A DNA stretch of 64,000 nucleotides, taken from the NCBI GenBank assembly GCA_934757825.1, contig CAKVLP010000002.1:124001-188000 (forward strand). The letters run 5' to 3'. The DNA comes from an uncultured Clostridia bacterium (GTDB taxonomy: Bacteria > Bacillota > Clostridia > Christensenellales > UBA1242). Below the pieces are notes generated by a model. That model made no database searches and was not told the DNA's origin. It was given only the letters and a program-made list of their open reading frames with translations. Below are positions 14,414 to 24,944 of the stretch, piece after piece (position 1 is the stretch's first letter; the number at the start of each line of letters is the position of its first letter). A program made the position numbers and the translations under genes.

Positions 14414-16693
14414 ATGTTTTCACTAGAATCACTTAATGAGTTACAACAAAAAATTGCATTGGACACCGAGGGTGCAGTTCTTGTTTCCGCCGGTGCTGGT
14501 AGTGGCAAAACGCGACTACTTACCCACAGAATAGTTCACCTTATTGAGGACAAGGGTGTAAATCCTGAGAATATTTTGGCGATAACTTTCACCAATAAAG
14601 CCACCAACGAGATGCGTGAACGTATCAATCAAATGACCTCCAATGGCGCAGTTTGGATAAGCACATTCCACGCAATGTGTGCCAAGATTTTGCGCGAAAA
14701 CATCTATCACTTGGACGGCTATAATAGGTACTTTACAATCTACGACACCTCGGATAGAGATAAGGTCATAAAACAAGTTGTAAAACAACTAAACCTTGAA
14801 GACGAGTTTAAAAACAAACTTGATTATCACATTTCGAATGCCAAAAACGAGGGGCTTTTGCCTGACGCTTATGGCAAACTTTTTGCATATGACCCAGACA
14901 TCAAAAACATTGTTTTGGGATATGCAAAATACGAGGAAACCCTTAAAGCAAACAACGCGCTTGACTTTGACGATTTGCTTATGAAAACGCTGTATTTGTT
15001 TGAAACCTGCCCAAATGTTGTGAGTTATTATCAAGAAAAGTTTCATTATATCTTGGTCGACGAGTTTCAGGACACCAACACCATTCAATACAAACTTGTC
15101 AAGATATTGTCCGCAAAACACCACAACATTTTCGTTGTTGGCGACGAGGACCAGTGCATTTATGGCTGGCGTGGCGCAAATATAGAAAACATAAGGAATT
15201 TTATAAGCGAATTTGATAATGTTAAGGTCTACAAACTAGAACAAAACTACCGTAGCACAAAAAACATTATAAGCGGTGCGAACAAACTTATCAAAAACAA
15301 CACATCGCGAATTGACAAAACCTTGTACACCGAAAATGCCGACGGCGACAAAATAACCTATCACACTGCCGACGACGAAGCGGGCGAGGCGGATTATGTG
15401 GCAAGGACGATACATAATCTGACCCTAAGTGGCGTGCCATACACCGATATTGGCGTGCTTATGAGGATAAGTTCGCTGTCGCGTCTTATTGAAGAAAAAC
15501 TGCTTAACTACAATATTCCGTTCACAGTAAGCGGAATTTTCAAGTTTTTTGAAAGACTTGAAATTAAAAACATTTTGGCGTATTTGTCAATTGTGGTCAA
15601 TCCTAAGGACAACAATGCTGTTGTGAGGATTATAAACTATCCAAAACGTGGCATTGGTCAGGCGACAATCGACAAATTGCTAGATATAAGCACAACAACT
15701 GGCAAATCGCTAGTCGAAATAATAGACAACATCGACGATTACGACATCGGGAGCGCAAGACTAAAACTTCGCGATTTTGCGACGCTTTTGGATGGAATAA
15801 GGTCGAGTTATGAATCAATGGGAATGACTGACTTTGTTAAGGACTTGCTAAAACAAACCGGCATTAACGACCTATACAACACCAAAGTCGAAGAGGATAT
15901 AAACCGCAAACTTAACATCGACCAGTTTGTTCAGTCGGTTGACACCTACGAGAAAAACAACGAGGGTGATGGGATTATCGACTACTTGCAGTCGGTCACA
16001 TTGCAAAACGATATGCAAAACGAGGATAGCGACGACACAGTAAGCGTTTCCACCGTGCACGCAAGTAAGGGACTTGAATTTAACTATGTGTTCATTATTG
16101 GTTCGGAAGAGGGCATCTTCCCGCTAAGTAGGACGTTAGACAACGACGACGAACTTGAAGAAGAGCGTAGGCTTATGTACGTTGCGGTGACCCGTGCCAA
16201 GAAAAAACTTTACATCACCCGCTCAAAATCACGCTTTTTGTACGGTAAACGCTCGTACACAGTTGAGTCAAGATTTTTAAAGGAAATGGACTTAGTGACC
16301 CCTGCGCCTCAGCAGTCGTTTAGATTTGGAGCCGAACCTACGGGTTATTCAAACTTTGGCAACAAGTCGTATGGAAATAGCGATACAAAATATAACGAAT
16401 CCAAATTTTCTGAGCCCAAGTTTAGTTATGGCGACGACGAGGGGTTTGCTAGCAAAACCAAGGTAAGTACATCAAATCCTTGGGAAGTAAAACTTAACAC
16501 CGCAAAACCTGCTTCAAAGGCGGGGAGCGACGGCTTTGACGTTGGCGTGACGGTAGAACACCCTAAATATGGTGTTGGCAATGTTATTGAAGTCGAGGGA
16601 TCGGGCGATAATAAATCTGTTAAGGTTAATTTCAATACTGTTGGCGTTAAGGCCTTCATACTTTCCTTCGCACCACTAAAAATCGTAAAATAA
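14414..16693 (+). CDS. pcrA: ATP-dependent 3'-5' DNA helicase PcrA (UvrD family)
   Basis: 759 residues. Walker A AGAGSGKT is at 26-33, the DEXX box reads VDEFQDTN, and motif III GDEDQCIYGWRGA, motif IV (QNYRS) and motif V (STVHASKGLEF) are all present. The C-terminal 50 residues (EHPKYGVGNVIEVEG) form the Tudor-like domain that contacts RNA polymerase. PcrA works in nucleotide excision repair, in displacing RecA and in plasmid rolling-circle replication. ligA starts 9 bp downstream, so repair functions are co-expressed. Confidence 0.97.
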   Translation: MFSLESLNELQQKIALDTEGAVLVSAGAGSGKTRLLTHRIVHLIEDKGVNPENILAITFTNKATNEMRERINQMTSNGAVWISTFHAMCAKILRENIYHLDGYNRYFTIYDTSDRDKVIKQVVKQLNLEDEFKNKLDYHISNAKNEGLLPDAYGKLFAYDPDIKNIVLGYAKYEETLKANNALDFDDLLMKTLYLFETCPNVVSYYQEKFHYILVDEFQDTNTIQYKLVKILSAKHHNIFVVGDEDQCIYGWRGANIENIRNFISEFDNVKVYKLEQNYRSTKNIISGANKLIKNNTSRIDKTLYTENADGDKITYHTADDEAGEADYVARTIHNLTLSGVPYTDIGVLMRISSLSRLIEEKLLNYNIPFTVSGIFKFFERLEIKNILAYLSIVVNPKDNNAVVRIINYPKRGIGQATIDKLLDISTTTGKSLVEIIDNIDDYDIGSARLKLRDFATLLDGIRSSYESMGMTDFVKDLLKQTGINDLYNTKVEEDINRKLNIDQFVQSVDTYEKNNEGDGIIDYLQSVTLQNDMQNEDSDDTVSVSTVHASKGLEFNYVFIIGSEEGIFPLSRTLDNDDELEEERRLMYVAVTRAKKKLYITRSKSRFLYGKRSYTVESRFLKEMDLVTPAPQQSFRFGAEPTGYSNFGNKSYGNSDTKYNESKFSEPKFSYGDDEGFASKTKVSTSNPWEVKLNTAKPASKAGSDGFDVGVTVEHPKYGVGNVIEVEGSGDNKSVKVNFNTVGVKAFILSFAPLKIVK

Positions 16694-16702
16694 GAGGTTA
16701 AA

Positions 16703-18670
16703 ATGGATACAATTTCTCAAATGCAAAGCTTAATAGCCGAGATAAAAAAGCATAACTACAACTATTATGTTTTGGATAATCCGACCATTTCCGATAAGGA
16801 GTACGACCGGCTTTACTATACCCTTGTCGACCTAGAAAAGAAGTCGGGCATTGTGCTAGACGATAGCCCCACAAAACAAGTGGGCGATACAATCCTAAAA
16901 GGTTTTAAAAAGCACATTCACGAGAAAAAACTATATTCGCTTGATAAGCGAAACACCTACGACGAACTAGAAAAGTGGCTAAGCGACATCGACGAAAAAT
17001 ACGGCAAACAGAGGTTTACTGTCGAGTACAAATACGACGGACTTAGGATAACCGTAACCTACGAAAACGGACTACTAAAAAACGCAGCGACCCGAGGAAA
17101 CGGTGAGGTGGGCGAGGACGTGACCGAACAAGTCAAAACCATCAAAAGTCTTCCAAAACATATTCCGTTTAAAAACAAAGTTATCGTTATGGGCGAGGCA
17201 ATGATGCGAAATAGCGTGTTTAAAAAATACAACGAAACAGCGGCTGAACCTCTTAAAAACCCACGTAACGGCGTTGCTGGCGCGATAAGGACGTTAGACT
17301 TAAAACAAACACGCGAAAGAAACGTTGATATTTTCTTTTACGACATATTGGTTATTGAGGGCAAAACTCTTGCTTCTCAGACCGAAACACATGAGTTTTT
17401 AAAAGAAAACGGACTATTGACCGATTATTTCTATACGTCCGACAACCTTAATGACGTAATAGAAAAAGTGCGTGAAATAGACCGAATTAAGGCGCAACTA
17501 GATGTGCAAATAGATGGCGCTGTTGTAAAACTAGACGACATAAAATTGCGCGATGAAATAGGCGTTACAAGCAAGTTTCCAAAATGGGCTGTCGCATATA
17601 AATATGAGGCGCTAGAAGTTACAACAAAACTTAAAAGTGTAGTGTGGCAGGTGGGCAGAACGGGCAAGATTACGCCGGTGGCAGAACTAGAACCCGTTGA
17701 ACTTGCGGGCGCGACAGTGAAGCGCGCCACTCTTAATAATTTTGGCGACATCACACGTAAAAAACTAAAACTAAACAGCACGGTTTTTGTGCGACGTAGC
17801 AACGAGGTTATTCCAGAGATTTTGGGCGTTGCCGAGGATTTTAAAGATAGCAAACCTATTGAAAAACCCGAAATTTGCCCGTGCTGTCACACACCACTTG
17901 TTGAAATTGGAGCAAACCTATTTTGTCCAAACAAGGACAATTGTATGGAGCAAATTATCGACCGCTTTTCGCATTTTTGTAGTAGGAATGCTATGAATAT
18001 TGAAGGCATAAGCGAAAAGACAATTCGCCAGTTGCACGAGAAATATGGCATAAGTGCGCTAAGCGATTTGTACGGCATTACGTCCGACCAACTTTCGACT
18101 TTGGACGGCTTTAAGGATAAAAAAATAACCAACTTTTTAAACAGTGTGGAAAAGAGCAAAAATTGCAAATTTAGCAACTTTATTTTGTCGCTTGGTATTC
18201 CGCAAGTTGGCGAAAAAACTGCCAAAGATTTGGCAAAACGCTACTCTGACATATATGCTTTGGAGAGCGCCACATTCGACGAACTTGTCGCGATTAACGA
18301 CATTGGCGACATTATGGCTGGGTTTATTGTTGAGTACTTTGCCGACGATTACAATATTCTTACAATTGACCGACTTATTAAAGCGGGCGTCAGCATAAAT
18401 TACGGCACCGCTAGTGTCAAAAATTCGGCTCTTTCTGGCAAAACGATAGTACTTACTGGCACACTTGAAAATTTCACTCGTCCTCAGGCGACCGAGATAC
18501 TTGAAGGGCTTGGGGCAGTGGTTACTTCCAGTGTTAGCAAAAACACCGACTATGTTTTGGCGGGAGAGAGTGCTGGTTCGAAACTTACCAAGGCGGAGGC
18601 GCTTGGCATTAAAATACTAAGCGAAAACGACTTTTTAAATATAATAAGAGAAAATAATATTGCTAAATAG
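16703..18670 (+). CDS. ligA: NAD-dependent DNA ligase LigA
   Basis: 655 residues. The adenylated lysine is K110 in KYDG; most relatives have KIDG. The domains run in the standard order: Ia NAD-binding, adenylation, OB fold (WQVGRTGKITPVAELEPV), a four-cysteine zinc finger (CPCC, later C...C), helix-hairpin-helix repeats and a C-terminal BRCT domain (SGKTIVLTGTLENFTRPQA). It seals nicks in replication and repair. It shares the pcrA transcript. Confidence 0.97.
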   Translation: MDTISQMQSLIAEIKKHNYNYYVLDNPTISDKEYDRLYYTLVDLEKKSGIVLDDSPTKQVGDTILKGFKKHIHEKKLYSLDKRNTYDELEKWLSDIDEKYGKQRFTVEYKYDGLRITVTYENGLLKNAATRGNGEVGEDVTEQVKTIKSLPKHIPFKNKVIVMGEAMMRNSVFKKYNETAAEPLKNPRNGVAGAIRTLDLKQTRERNVDIFFYDILVIEGKTLASQTETHEFLKENGLLTDYFYTSDNLNDVIEKVREIDRIKAQLDVQIDGAVVKLDDIKLRDEIGVTSKFPKWAVAYKYEALEVTTKLKSVVWQVGRTGKITPVAELEPVELAGATVKRATLNNFGDITRKKLKLNSTVFVRRSNEVIPEILGVAEDFKDSKPIEKPEICPCCHTPLVEIGANLFCPNKDNCMEQIIDRFSHFCSRNAMNIEGISEKTIRQLHEKYGISALSDLYGITSDQLSTLDGFKDKKITNFLNSVEKSKNCKFSNFILSLGIPQVGEKTAKDLAKRYSDIYALESATFDELVAINDIGDIMAGFIVEYFADDYNILTIDRLIKAGVSINYGTASVKNSALSGKTIVLTGTLENFTRPQATEILEGLGAVVTSSVSKNTDYVLAGESAGSKLTKAEALGIKILSENDFLNIIRENNIAK

Positions 18671-18672
18671 TG

Positions 18673-18701
18673 TTGAATTTTTTTGAGCGTTATGCTAAAA
18701 T
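18673..18701 (+). promoter_or_regulatory. rpoZ promoter
   Basis: TTGAAT (18673-18678), 17 bp, TAAAAT (18696-18701) with extended TGC. Confidence 0.65.
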
Positions 18702-18736
18702 ATATCAGTTAATGAATTTTAAGGAGATAAAAATTT

Positions 18737-18928
18737 ATGTTACTTGAACCACCTATTGACGAATTGGTTGAAAAAGCTGGGAACCCATACAAGTTGGCTG
18801 TCCTAGTTGGTAAAAGGGCTAAACAGTTGGATAAAGACCTTACCGATGAGGAAAAGGAAAAAGAGGAAGTTGTTACTCGCGCCGTTAACGAGTTTTACGA
18901 TGGTGAGATTGTAGAAAAAGACAATTAA
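18737..18928 (+). CDS. rpoZ: RNA polymerase omega subunit
   Basis: 63 residues. PPIDELVEKAGNPYKLAVLVGKRA followed by AVNEFYDGEI matches the short Gram-positive omega. Omega helps fold and hold beta prime. The gene has its own promoter, an AAGGAG site and a terminator, and it lies upstream of priA, as often seen in Bacillota, although gmk is not here. Confidence 0.88.
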   Translation: MLLEPPIDELVEKAGNPYKLAVLVGKRAKQLDKDLTDEEKEKEEVVTRAVNEFYDGEIVEKDN

Positions 18929-18943
18929 ATTTTCTTTACAAGG

Positions 18944-18984
18944 GTTCTGTTGCTACTATTTTTTGCAACGGAACTTTTGTTTTA
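18944..18984 (+). terminator. rpoZ terminator
   Basis: GTTCTGTTGC (18944-18953) pairs with GCAACGGAAC (18965-18974), one G-T pair, followed by a T-rich tail. Confidence 0.8.
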
Positions 18985-18996
18985 AAAAGGGGCAAA

Positions 18997-21195
18997 ATGA
19001 TAGCAAATGTTATTGTGGACATTTTAAATAGCGAGGTGGATAGAGTATTCGATTACCTTATCCCCGACGATATGCCAGTCGCTGTGGGCGACCGCGTTTT
19101 GTTGCCGTTTGGAAATCGTAAAATTGAGGGTTACGTGCTAAGTGTTTCGGACACTACTGATTGCGACGAAACAAAACTAAAACCAATAATTAAGCGAATG
19201 GACGAGTTTCCTATCATAAAGCCCGAACTAATTAACCTTGTGTTTGACCTAAAAACTCTGCTTCATCTTCGCCTTGTGGACGGCGTGCGACTTGTCGTTC
19301 CGTCCCAAATCCGAAGCGGAAAGGTAAACAAAATCGAAAAAAGAGTGTTGCACCTTAATCCCGACGAAGCGATTGTTGACGAGTACTTTGCGCAAATTAG
19401 GGCAAACGCCAAAAACGAAATCGGCGCCATAAACTATTTAAAATCAAACGCCGAAGCCGATTTTTCAAAACTATCAAAAATGTTTTCTAATTCCACTATT
19501 AACAAACTGATTGATAAAAACATTTTCTTGGTCAATATGGTGCACGTTAATAGGACGGCATTTGACATTGCGACCGAAGAGGAGCGAGTTAAACTAAACG
19601 AAACGCAAAATAATGTTGTTAAGACTGTCACGGAAAAAACCAGCAACTACCTATTACACGGCGTCACTGGCAGTGGCAAAACTGAGGTCTATCTTAACAT
19701 TATCGAGAAAATGCTTAAAGACCAAAAAACAGCAATTATGCTGGTACCCGAGATTTCGCTAACACCGCAAATGATACGTGTGTTTACGGCGCGATTTGGC
19801 GACACTGTTGCCGTGCTACATAGCGGGCTTAGCGCGGGAGAGAAGTTTGACGAGTGGTTTAGGCTGTATAAGGGCGAGGCAAAGATTGCAATCGGTGCAA
19901 GGAGTGCTATTTTTGCGCCACTTGACAACCTTGGGATTATAATTATCGACGAGGAACATGATAGTTCGTATGTTAGCGACTCCAACCCTAGATACAACAC
20001 TTATGATATAGCCAAATTAAGGGCGAAATACAACAATTGTTCGCTACTTCTTGGCAGTGCAACGCCAAGCATTGAGACCTATCACTTGACCGAAACTGGC
20101 GAACTTAATCTACTTGAAATGCCGGTTAGGGTCAACAAAAAGCCAATGCCACCAATTGAAATTGTAGATATGTGTAGCGAGTTTAGGCTTGGCAACAAAA
20201 CACCTTTCTCAAAGGAACTAATGAGCGAACTAACCAAAACAATTGACGAGCAAAAACAAGCGATTTTGTTTATAAATAGGCGCGGATTTAGTTCGTTTAT
20301 GATGTGTCGCGATTGCGGATATGTGCCCAAATGCGAGGCGTGCGATGTGTCCTTAACATATCACAAGGAGGATAGCCAACTTAAATGCCACTATTGTGGT
20401 AAACGCTACAAGGCACTTACTAAATGTCCAAGTTGCGGTAGCGACAACATAAAACTTGGCGGAGTTGGCACCGAGCAAGTTGTGGAACAATTAAGGGGAC
20501 TTTTCCCTGATGTTAAGGTGCTTAGAATGGACAATGACACCACACAAAACAAAAACGCGTATGCAAAAATCTTAGGCGAATTTGGCGCGACAAAACCGGC
20601 AATCCTTGTTGGCACTCAGATGATAGCAAAGGGTCACGATTTCCCAGAAGTTAACCTTGTAGGGATTTTGGACGCCGACCTTAGCCTTTATTTTGGCGAT
20701 TTCCGTGCAAGCGAAAAGACCTTTCAACTTATAACACAGGTTGCGGGCAGAGCGGGGCGAAGTAGTGTTGAGGGAAAAGTAATTTTGCAGACGTACTTTC
20801 CAAAACACTATGTGTACAAACTTTGCGCGTCGTACAATTACAATAAATTTTACGACAAGGAAATCAACTTGCGTGAAACCACACTTTTCCCGCCTTTTAG
20901 TACAATTGTAAGGCTTCTGCTTACTAGTGAAGACGACGATAAGGCGCGAAATTATACGCACGATTTGTTTATATTGCTTAAAGAATTGCGCGTTAAATAC
21001 AAGGAAAAGTTTTATTTTCTAGAAGCAATGAAATCGCCAGTTACTAAAATTAAGAACAAGTATAGATATCAAATTTTGATGCGTTTTAGTAGTGACGGCG
21101 AGGAGATAAAATCCGATATTTATAAGGTTTTGGACGAGAATAAAAACAAAAATGTTTCCTGCTTTGTAGAGATAAATCCTTTGTCTCTAAGTTAG
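18997..21195 (+). CDS. priA: Primosomal replication restart helicase PriA
   Basis: 732 residues. The N-terminal 3'-end-binding domain begins VDILNSEVDRVFDYLIP. Walker A is GVTGSGKTEVY, the DEAH-type box reads IIDEEHDSSY, and eight zinc cysteines lie between CRDCGYVP and CPSCG inside the helicase domain. PriA reloads the replisome at stalled forks. The start ATG follows AAAAGGGG. It is read through towards def, which however has its own promoter. Confidence 0.96.
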   Translation: MIANVIVDILNSEVDRVFDYLIPDDMPVAVGDRVLLPFGNRKIEGYVLSVSDTTDCDETKLKPIIKRMDEFPIIKPELINLVFDLKTLLHLRLVDGVRLVVPSQIRSGKVNKIEKRVLHLNPDEAIVDEYFAQIRANAKNEIGAINYLKSNAEADFSKLSKMFSNSTINKLIDKNIFLVNMVHVNRTAFDIATEEERVKLNETQNNVVKTVTEKTSNYLLHGVTGSGKTEVYLNIIEKMLKDQKTAIMLVPEISLTPQMIRVFTARFGDTVAVLHSGLSAGEKFDEWFRLYKGEAKIAIGARSAIFAPLDNLGIIIIDEEHDSSYVSDSNPRYNTYDIAKLRAKYNNCSLLLGSATPSIETYHLTETGELNLLEMPVRVNKKPMPPIEIVDMCSEFRLGNKTPFSKELMSELTKTIDEQKQAILFINRRGFSSFMMCRDCGYVPKCEACDVSLTYHKEDSQLKCHYCGKRYKALTKCPSCGSDNIKLGGVGTEQVVEQLRGLFPDVKVLRMDNDTTQNKNAYAKILGEFGATKPAILVGTQMIAKGHDFPEVNLVGILDADLSLYFGDFRASEKTFQLITQVAGRAGRSSVEGKVILQTYFPKHYVYKLCASYNYNKFYDKEINLRETTLFPPFSTIVRLLLTSEDDDKARNYTHDLFILLKELRVKYKEKFYFLEAMKSPVTKIKNKYRYQILMRFSSDGEEIKSDIYKVLDENKNKNVSCFVEINPLSLS

Positions 21196-21208
21196 GATAT
21201 GATATAAT
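21181..21208 (+). promoter_or_regulatory. def promoter inside priA end
   Basis: TTGTCT (21181-21186), 16 bp, TATAAT (21203-21208) with extended TGA. It would drive the def-fmt-rsmB-rlmN-rsgA-rpe block. Confidence 0.6.
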
Positions 21209-21225
21209 CAAATAAGGAGTTAGAT

Positions 21226-21693
21226 ATGGCAACTAGGAAAATTGTTATGCAGGGAGACGAACTGCTTAAAAAGAAATCAAAAGTTGTGACCGTTTTTGAC
21301 GACAAGCTTGCGATGTTACTAGACGATATGTACGAGACAATGCTTCTAAACAACGGCATTGGGCTTGCGTCCCCACAAGTGGGCGTGCTAAAACGCGTGG
21401 TTGTTGTGGAGGTTGACGGAATAAAACTTGATATGGTCAATCCCGAGATTATCAGCCGAAAGGGCGAGGAAACGGGAGTTGAAGGGTGTTTAAGCGTGCC
21501 AAACATTCAAGGCTATGTAAAACGCCCAAGCAAAATTACCGTTAAGGCATTCAATCGCTATGGCGAGGAATACACCCTTACGGCGACTTCAATGCTTGCT
21601 AGGTGTATTTGTCACGAGGTTGACCACTTAGACGGCGTGCTTTTCACCGACATTATGACTGGCGTGTATAACCCAGACAAAAAATCAAAATAG
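21226..21693 (+). CDS. def: Peptide deformylase
   Basis: 155 residues. All three metal-site motifs are present: GIGLASPQVG, EGCLSVP and HEVDHLDG. The enzyme removes the formyl group from nascent N-formyl-methionine. It sits before fmt, which adds the same group to initiator tRNA. The GGAG site and ATG at 21226 are clear. Confidence 0.97.
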   Translation: MATRKIVMQGDELLKKKSKVVTVFDDKLAMLLDDMYETMLLNNGIGLASPQVGVLKRVVVVEVDGIKLDMVNPEIISRKGEETGVEGCLSVPNIQGYVKRPSKITVKAFNRYGEEYTLTATSMLARCICHEVDHLDGVLFTDIMTGVYNPDKKSK

Positions 21694-21703
21694 GAAGTAT
21701 TAA

Positions 21704-22630
21704 ATGAAAGTAGTTTTTTTTGGAACGCCTAAGTTTGCTGTTCCAGCACTTGAAAATATATATAATCACCACGAAGTTGTGGCCGTCGTGACCCAACTTG
21801 ACAAACCTGTTGGCCGTGGCAAAAACCCAGTGTTTAGCCCGGTAAAGGCTTTTGCTGTGGAACACGGCATTAAGGTGCTACAATTTGAAAAGATAAGGCG
21901 CGACGGCGTGGAAGAACTTCAAAAACTTGATGCCGACATTATGGTCAGTTGCGCTTATGGCCAGATATTTAGCAAGGAAATTCTCGACATTACACCATAT
22001 GGAATGTACAACATTCACGGCAGTATTTTGCCCAAATATCGCGGAGCGGCGCCAATCCAGTGGAGCATTATTAACGGCGAAAAAACGTGCGGAATTACAA
22101 TTTTAAAGACCGACGTTGGAATGGACGACGGTGATGTGCTTTTAAAGGAAGAAGTCGAGATAAAACCATACGAAACTAGCGAAGAACTATTCGATAGGCT
22201 AAGCGTTGTTGGCGCTAGGTGTATTGAAAAGGCCCTATCTCTTATTGAATCGGGCAATTTCACTTTGACACCTCAAAATCCAGACGAGGCGACCAAGTGT
22301 ACAATGTTAAAACCTGAACTATCTACGCTTGACTTTACTAAATCTGCCACCGAACTATGTAATCTTATCCACGGTATCAATCCTTGGCCGGTTGCTAAGA
22401 TTTTGGTTGACGGCAAAAGTTTTAAGGTGTTTAGGGCGAAAGTAAGCGACGAGGACTATGCGGGTAATCCGGGAGAAATCGTTGTTGCGGATAACAAGCA
22501 CGGCTTAAAGATTAAGTGCGGGAGTGGTACGCTAGAACTTGTGGAGATTCAGCCCGAGAACGGCAAGCGAATGAGTCCACAAAGTTATCTAAACGGCAAA
22601 AAGATTAACATAGGAGAAATAGTTAGTTGA
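21704..22630 (+). CDS. fmt: Methionyl-tRNA formyltransferase
   Basis: 308 residues. The catalytic signature HGSILPKYRGAAPIQW and the downstream MDDGDVLL are intact, with the C-terminal OB-like domain. It formylates Met-tRNAi using 10-formyl-THF. The stop overlaps the TTG start of rsmB in TTGA, so translation is coupled. Confidence 0.97.
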   Translation: MKVVFFGTPKFAVPALENIYNHHEVVAVVTQLDKPVGRGKNPVFSPVKAFAVEHGIKVLQFEKIRRDGVEELQKLDADIMVSCAYGQIFSKEILDITPYGMYNIHGSILPKYRGAAPIQWSIINGEKTCGITILKTDVGMDDGDVLLKEEVEIKPYETSEELFDRLSVVGARCIEKALSLIESGNFTLTPQNPDEATKCTMLKPELSTLDFTKSATELCNLIHGINPWPVAKILVDGKSFKVFRAKVSDEDYAGNPGEIVVADNKHGLKIKCGSGTLELVEIQPENGKRMSPQSYLNGKKINIGEIVS

Positions 22631-23901
22631 ACAAAGAATTTTTGACAGCATACGACATATTAAAAAAGGTTTATTTTGAAAACGCATATGCCAATATCGA
22701 ACTTAATAAGTTTTTAAAAGTTAACGAGTCTCTTAATGGAAATCTTGTCACAAAAATTGTGTATGGGGTTTTGCAAAATGACATCTATTTGGATTATGTG
22801 GTTAAGGGTTATATAAAGCCTAATACCAAGCCTCCAATTACGCTTCTTCTTAAAATGGGACGGTATGTCTCGGAGGAAGTTACCGGGGTGCCAAAGTACG
22901 CACTTGTAAACGAACTTGTGGAAATAGCAAAAAAACAATACGATAGATATGTTGCTGGCTTTGTAAACGCAACACTAAAAAATGTAGTTAACGCAACCGT
23001 CACGCTTCCTAAGAAAAATACGGCGGAGTATTTAAGCGTCAAATATAGTTATCCTAAGTGGGTCATTGAAAAAATGCTATCAAATAGAACATATGACTTT
23101 GTAGAGGATTATCTTAAAACCGAACTTACGACTCTTACGCACATAAGGATTTTGGACGATGTGGAGAAGTTTAAACACGACCTAGATGAGTGCGGAATTA
23201 AATATGAAACCACAGTACTAGATTTTACGCTTTATGTGGACTACAATAGGCTACTTAAAAATGACTTATTTAAAAACCGATATGTTGTGCAAGGGCTCCC
23301 AAGCCTTTTATGTAGTTTATCACTAGGGGCTAAGAGCGGGCGAGTGTTAGATGCGACCTCCGCGCCTGGTGGAAAAACAGCGGTTATCGCTACATCGGGA
23401 GACGTTACTGTTACGGCTTGCGATATCCACTCGCATAGAGTGTTGCTTGTAGAAAACTATATGAAAAAACTTGGGATTAAAAATGTGACTGCTTTAAAAC
23501 AAGATGCGACCGTGTTTAATCCCGACTTTGAAAACGCGTTTGACTTTGTGCTTTGCGATGTCCCTTGTTCGGGTATTGGCGTGGTTAACAAAAAGCCCGA
23601 TATCCTTTTAAATAGGACACCTGAAACACTAAAAGAGATAATTGAAACACAGAAAAAGATACTAGAAAACAATGCTAGATATGTAAAGAGCGGTGGTGTG
23701 TTGCTTTATTCTACTTGCTCGGTTTTGAATGACGAAAACAACGACGTGGTGGCAGATTTCCTAAAACACCACAACGATTTTGAACTTACTAAAATAGATA
23801 CATTTGGACTAAACGTTTTGGACGAAAATGGCTTCTACACGTTTTATCCAAATTTAAGCAACACCGAAGGATTTTTTATAGCGAGGTTAAAGAGAAAATG
23901 A
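22627..23901 (+). CDS. rsmB: 16S rRNA (cytosine967-C5)-methyltransferase RsmB
   Basis: 424 residues from a TTG that overlaps the fmt stop. The N-terminal NusB-like RNA-binding domain is followed by a Rossmann methyltransferase domain with DATSAPGGKTA (SAM binding), CDVPCSG (motif IV) and STCSVLNDEN (motif VI), so both catalytic cysteines are present. It methylates C967 of 16S rRNA. The start overlap means the TTG choice is well supported. Confidence 0.93.
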   Translation: MNKEFLTAYDILKKVYFENAYANIELNKFLKVNESLNGNLVTKIVYGVLQNDIYLDYVVKGYIKPNTKPPITLLLKMGRYVSEEVTGVPKYALVNELVEIAKKQYDRYVAGFVNATLKNVVNATVTLPKKNTAEYLSVKYSYPKWVIEKMLSNRTYDFVEDYLKTELTTLTHIRILDDVEKFKHDLDECGIKYETTVLDFTLYVDYNRLLKNDLFKNRYVVQGLPSLLCSLSLGAKSGRVLDATSAPGGKTAVIATSGDVTVTACDIHSHRVLLVENYMKKLGIKNVTALKQDATVFNPDFENAFDFVLCDVPCSGIGVVNKKPDILLNRTPETLKEIIETQKKILENNARYVKSGGVLLYSTCSVLNDENNDVVADFLKHHNDFELTKIDTFGLNVLDENGFYTFYPNLSNTEGFFIARLKRK

Positions 23902-24944
23902 AGATATTGTTAGATTACACACAAGAAGAATTGAAAGGTATAATGCTAAGTCTTGGTGAGCAAAAATTTCGCTCAGGACAACTTTTTCAAGCCATTCAAT
24001 CGGGCAAAGATTATGGCGACAAACTCAACTTGCCAAAAACTTTGCTAGAAAAACTTCAACAAAACGGTTTTGTGATGCAACCGGTTAAGATTACTAAAAA
24101 ACAGGTTAGTAAGGACAAGAATATGAAGTTTTTGTACACACTTCCCGACGGTAATTTGGTAGAGGGAATGCTTATGCAGTACAAGTTTGGCAACACGCTA
24201 TGCGTTAGCACCCAAGTAGGTTGCAAGATGAACTGTGCATTTTGCGCTAGTTCGCTAAACGGCTTTGTCCGAAACTTGACCGCTGGCGAAATCCTAGGAC
24301 AGGTCACTGCTGTAAACGCGCTTCTTGGCGGAACGCTTAAAGACCGCAAAATCACCAACGTGGTTTTGATGGGGTGCGGAGAACCGCTTGACAACTTTGA
24401 CAATGTGACCAAGTTTTTAAAACTTGTGACCGCCGAGGACGGGCTTAATATTAGTGTTAGAAACATCTCAATTTCCACCTGTGGCATTCCGCACAAAATT
24501 GAGGAACTAGCAGACCTAGGCTATGCTGTTACGCTTTGCATCTCGCTTCACGCTCCAAACGACGAAATCCGTCAACAAATAATGCCAATTGCAAAGAAAT
24601 ATAGCATACACGAAGTGCTAGAAAGCGCAAAATATTATCACACAATTACTAATAGACGTTTTATAATTGAGTATACGCTTATCGACGGCGTCAACAACAA
24701 AACATCGCACGCTAAAGAACTTGCAATGCTCCTTAAAGACTTGCCTTGTCACGTAAACCTTATAAGGTTGAATCCGGTTAAAGAACGCGGTCTAAAAGCG
24801 CCTACAATGGATAGTTGTAACAATTTCTTGACAACACTGTACAAGTTTAAAATAAGCGCAACAATGCGTCGTACAATCGGCGAGGATATCGACGGCGCTT
24901 GCGGTCAACTTAGAAATAAAAACCTTAAATCGGACAAAAAGTAA
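23898..24944 (+). CDS. rlmN: Dual-specificity RNA methyltransferase RlmN
   Basis: 348 residues. Radical SAM cluster CX3CX2C reads CKMNCAFC, and the conserved MGCGEPLDN and the C-terminal RRTIGEDIDGACGQL carry the methyl-cysteine region. It makes m2A at 23S A2503 and tRNA position 37. It overlaps rsmB by 4 bp (ATGA). In Bacillus the phosphatase-kinase pair prpC-prkC follows; here rsgA follows directly. Confidence 0.96.
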   Translation: MKILLDYTQEELKGIMLSLGEQKFRSGQLFQAIQSGKDYGDKLNLPKTLLEKLQQNGFVMQPVKITKKQVSKDKNMKFLYTLPDGNLVEGMLMQYKFGNTLCVSTQVGCKMNCAFCASSLNGFVRNLTAGEILGQVTAVNALLGGTLKDRKITNVVLMGCGEPLDNFDNVTKFLKLVTAEDGLNISVRNISISTCGIPHKIEELADLGYAVTLCISLHAPNDEIRQQIMPIAKKYSIHEVLESAKYYHTITNRRFIIEYTLIDGVNNKTSHAKELAMLLKDLPCHVNLIRLNPVKERGLKAPTMDSCNNFLTTLYKFKISATMRRTIGEDIDGACGQLRNKNLKSDKK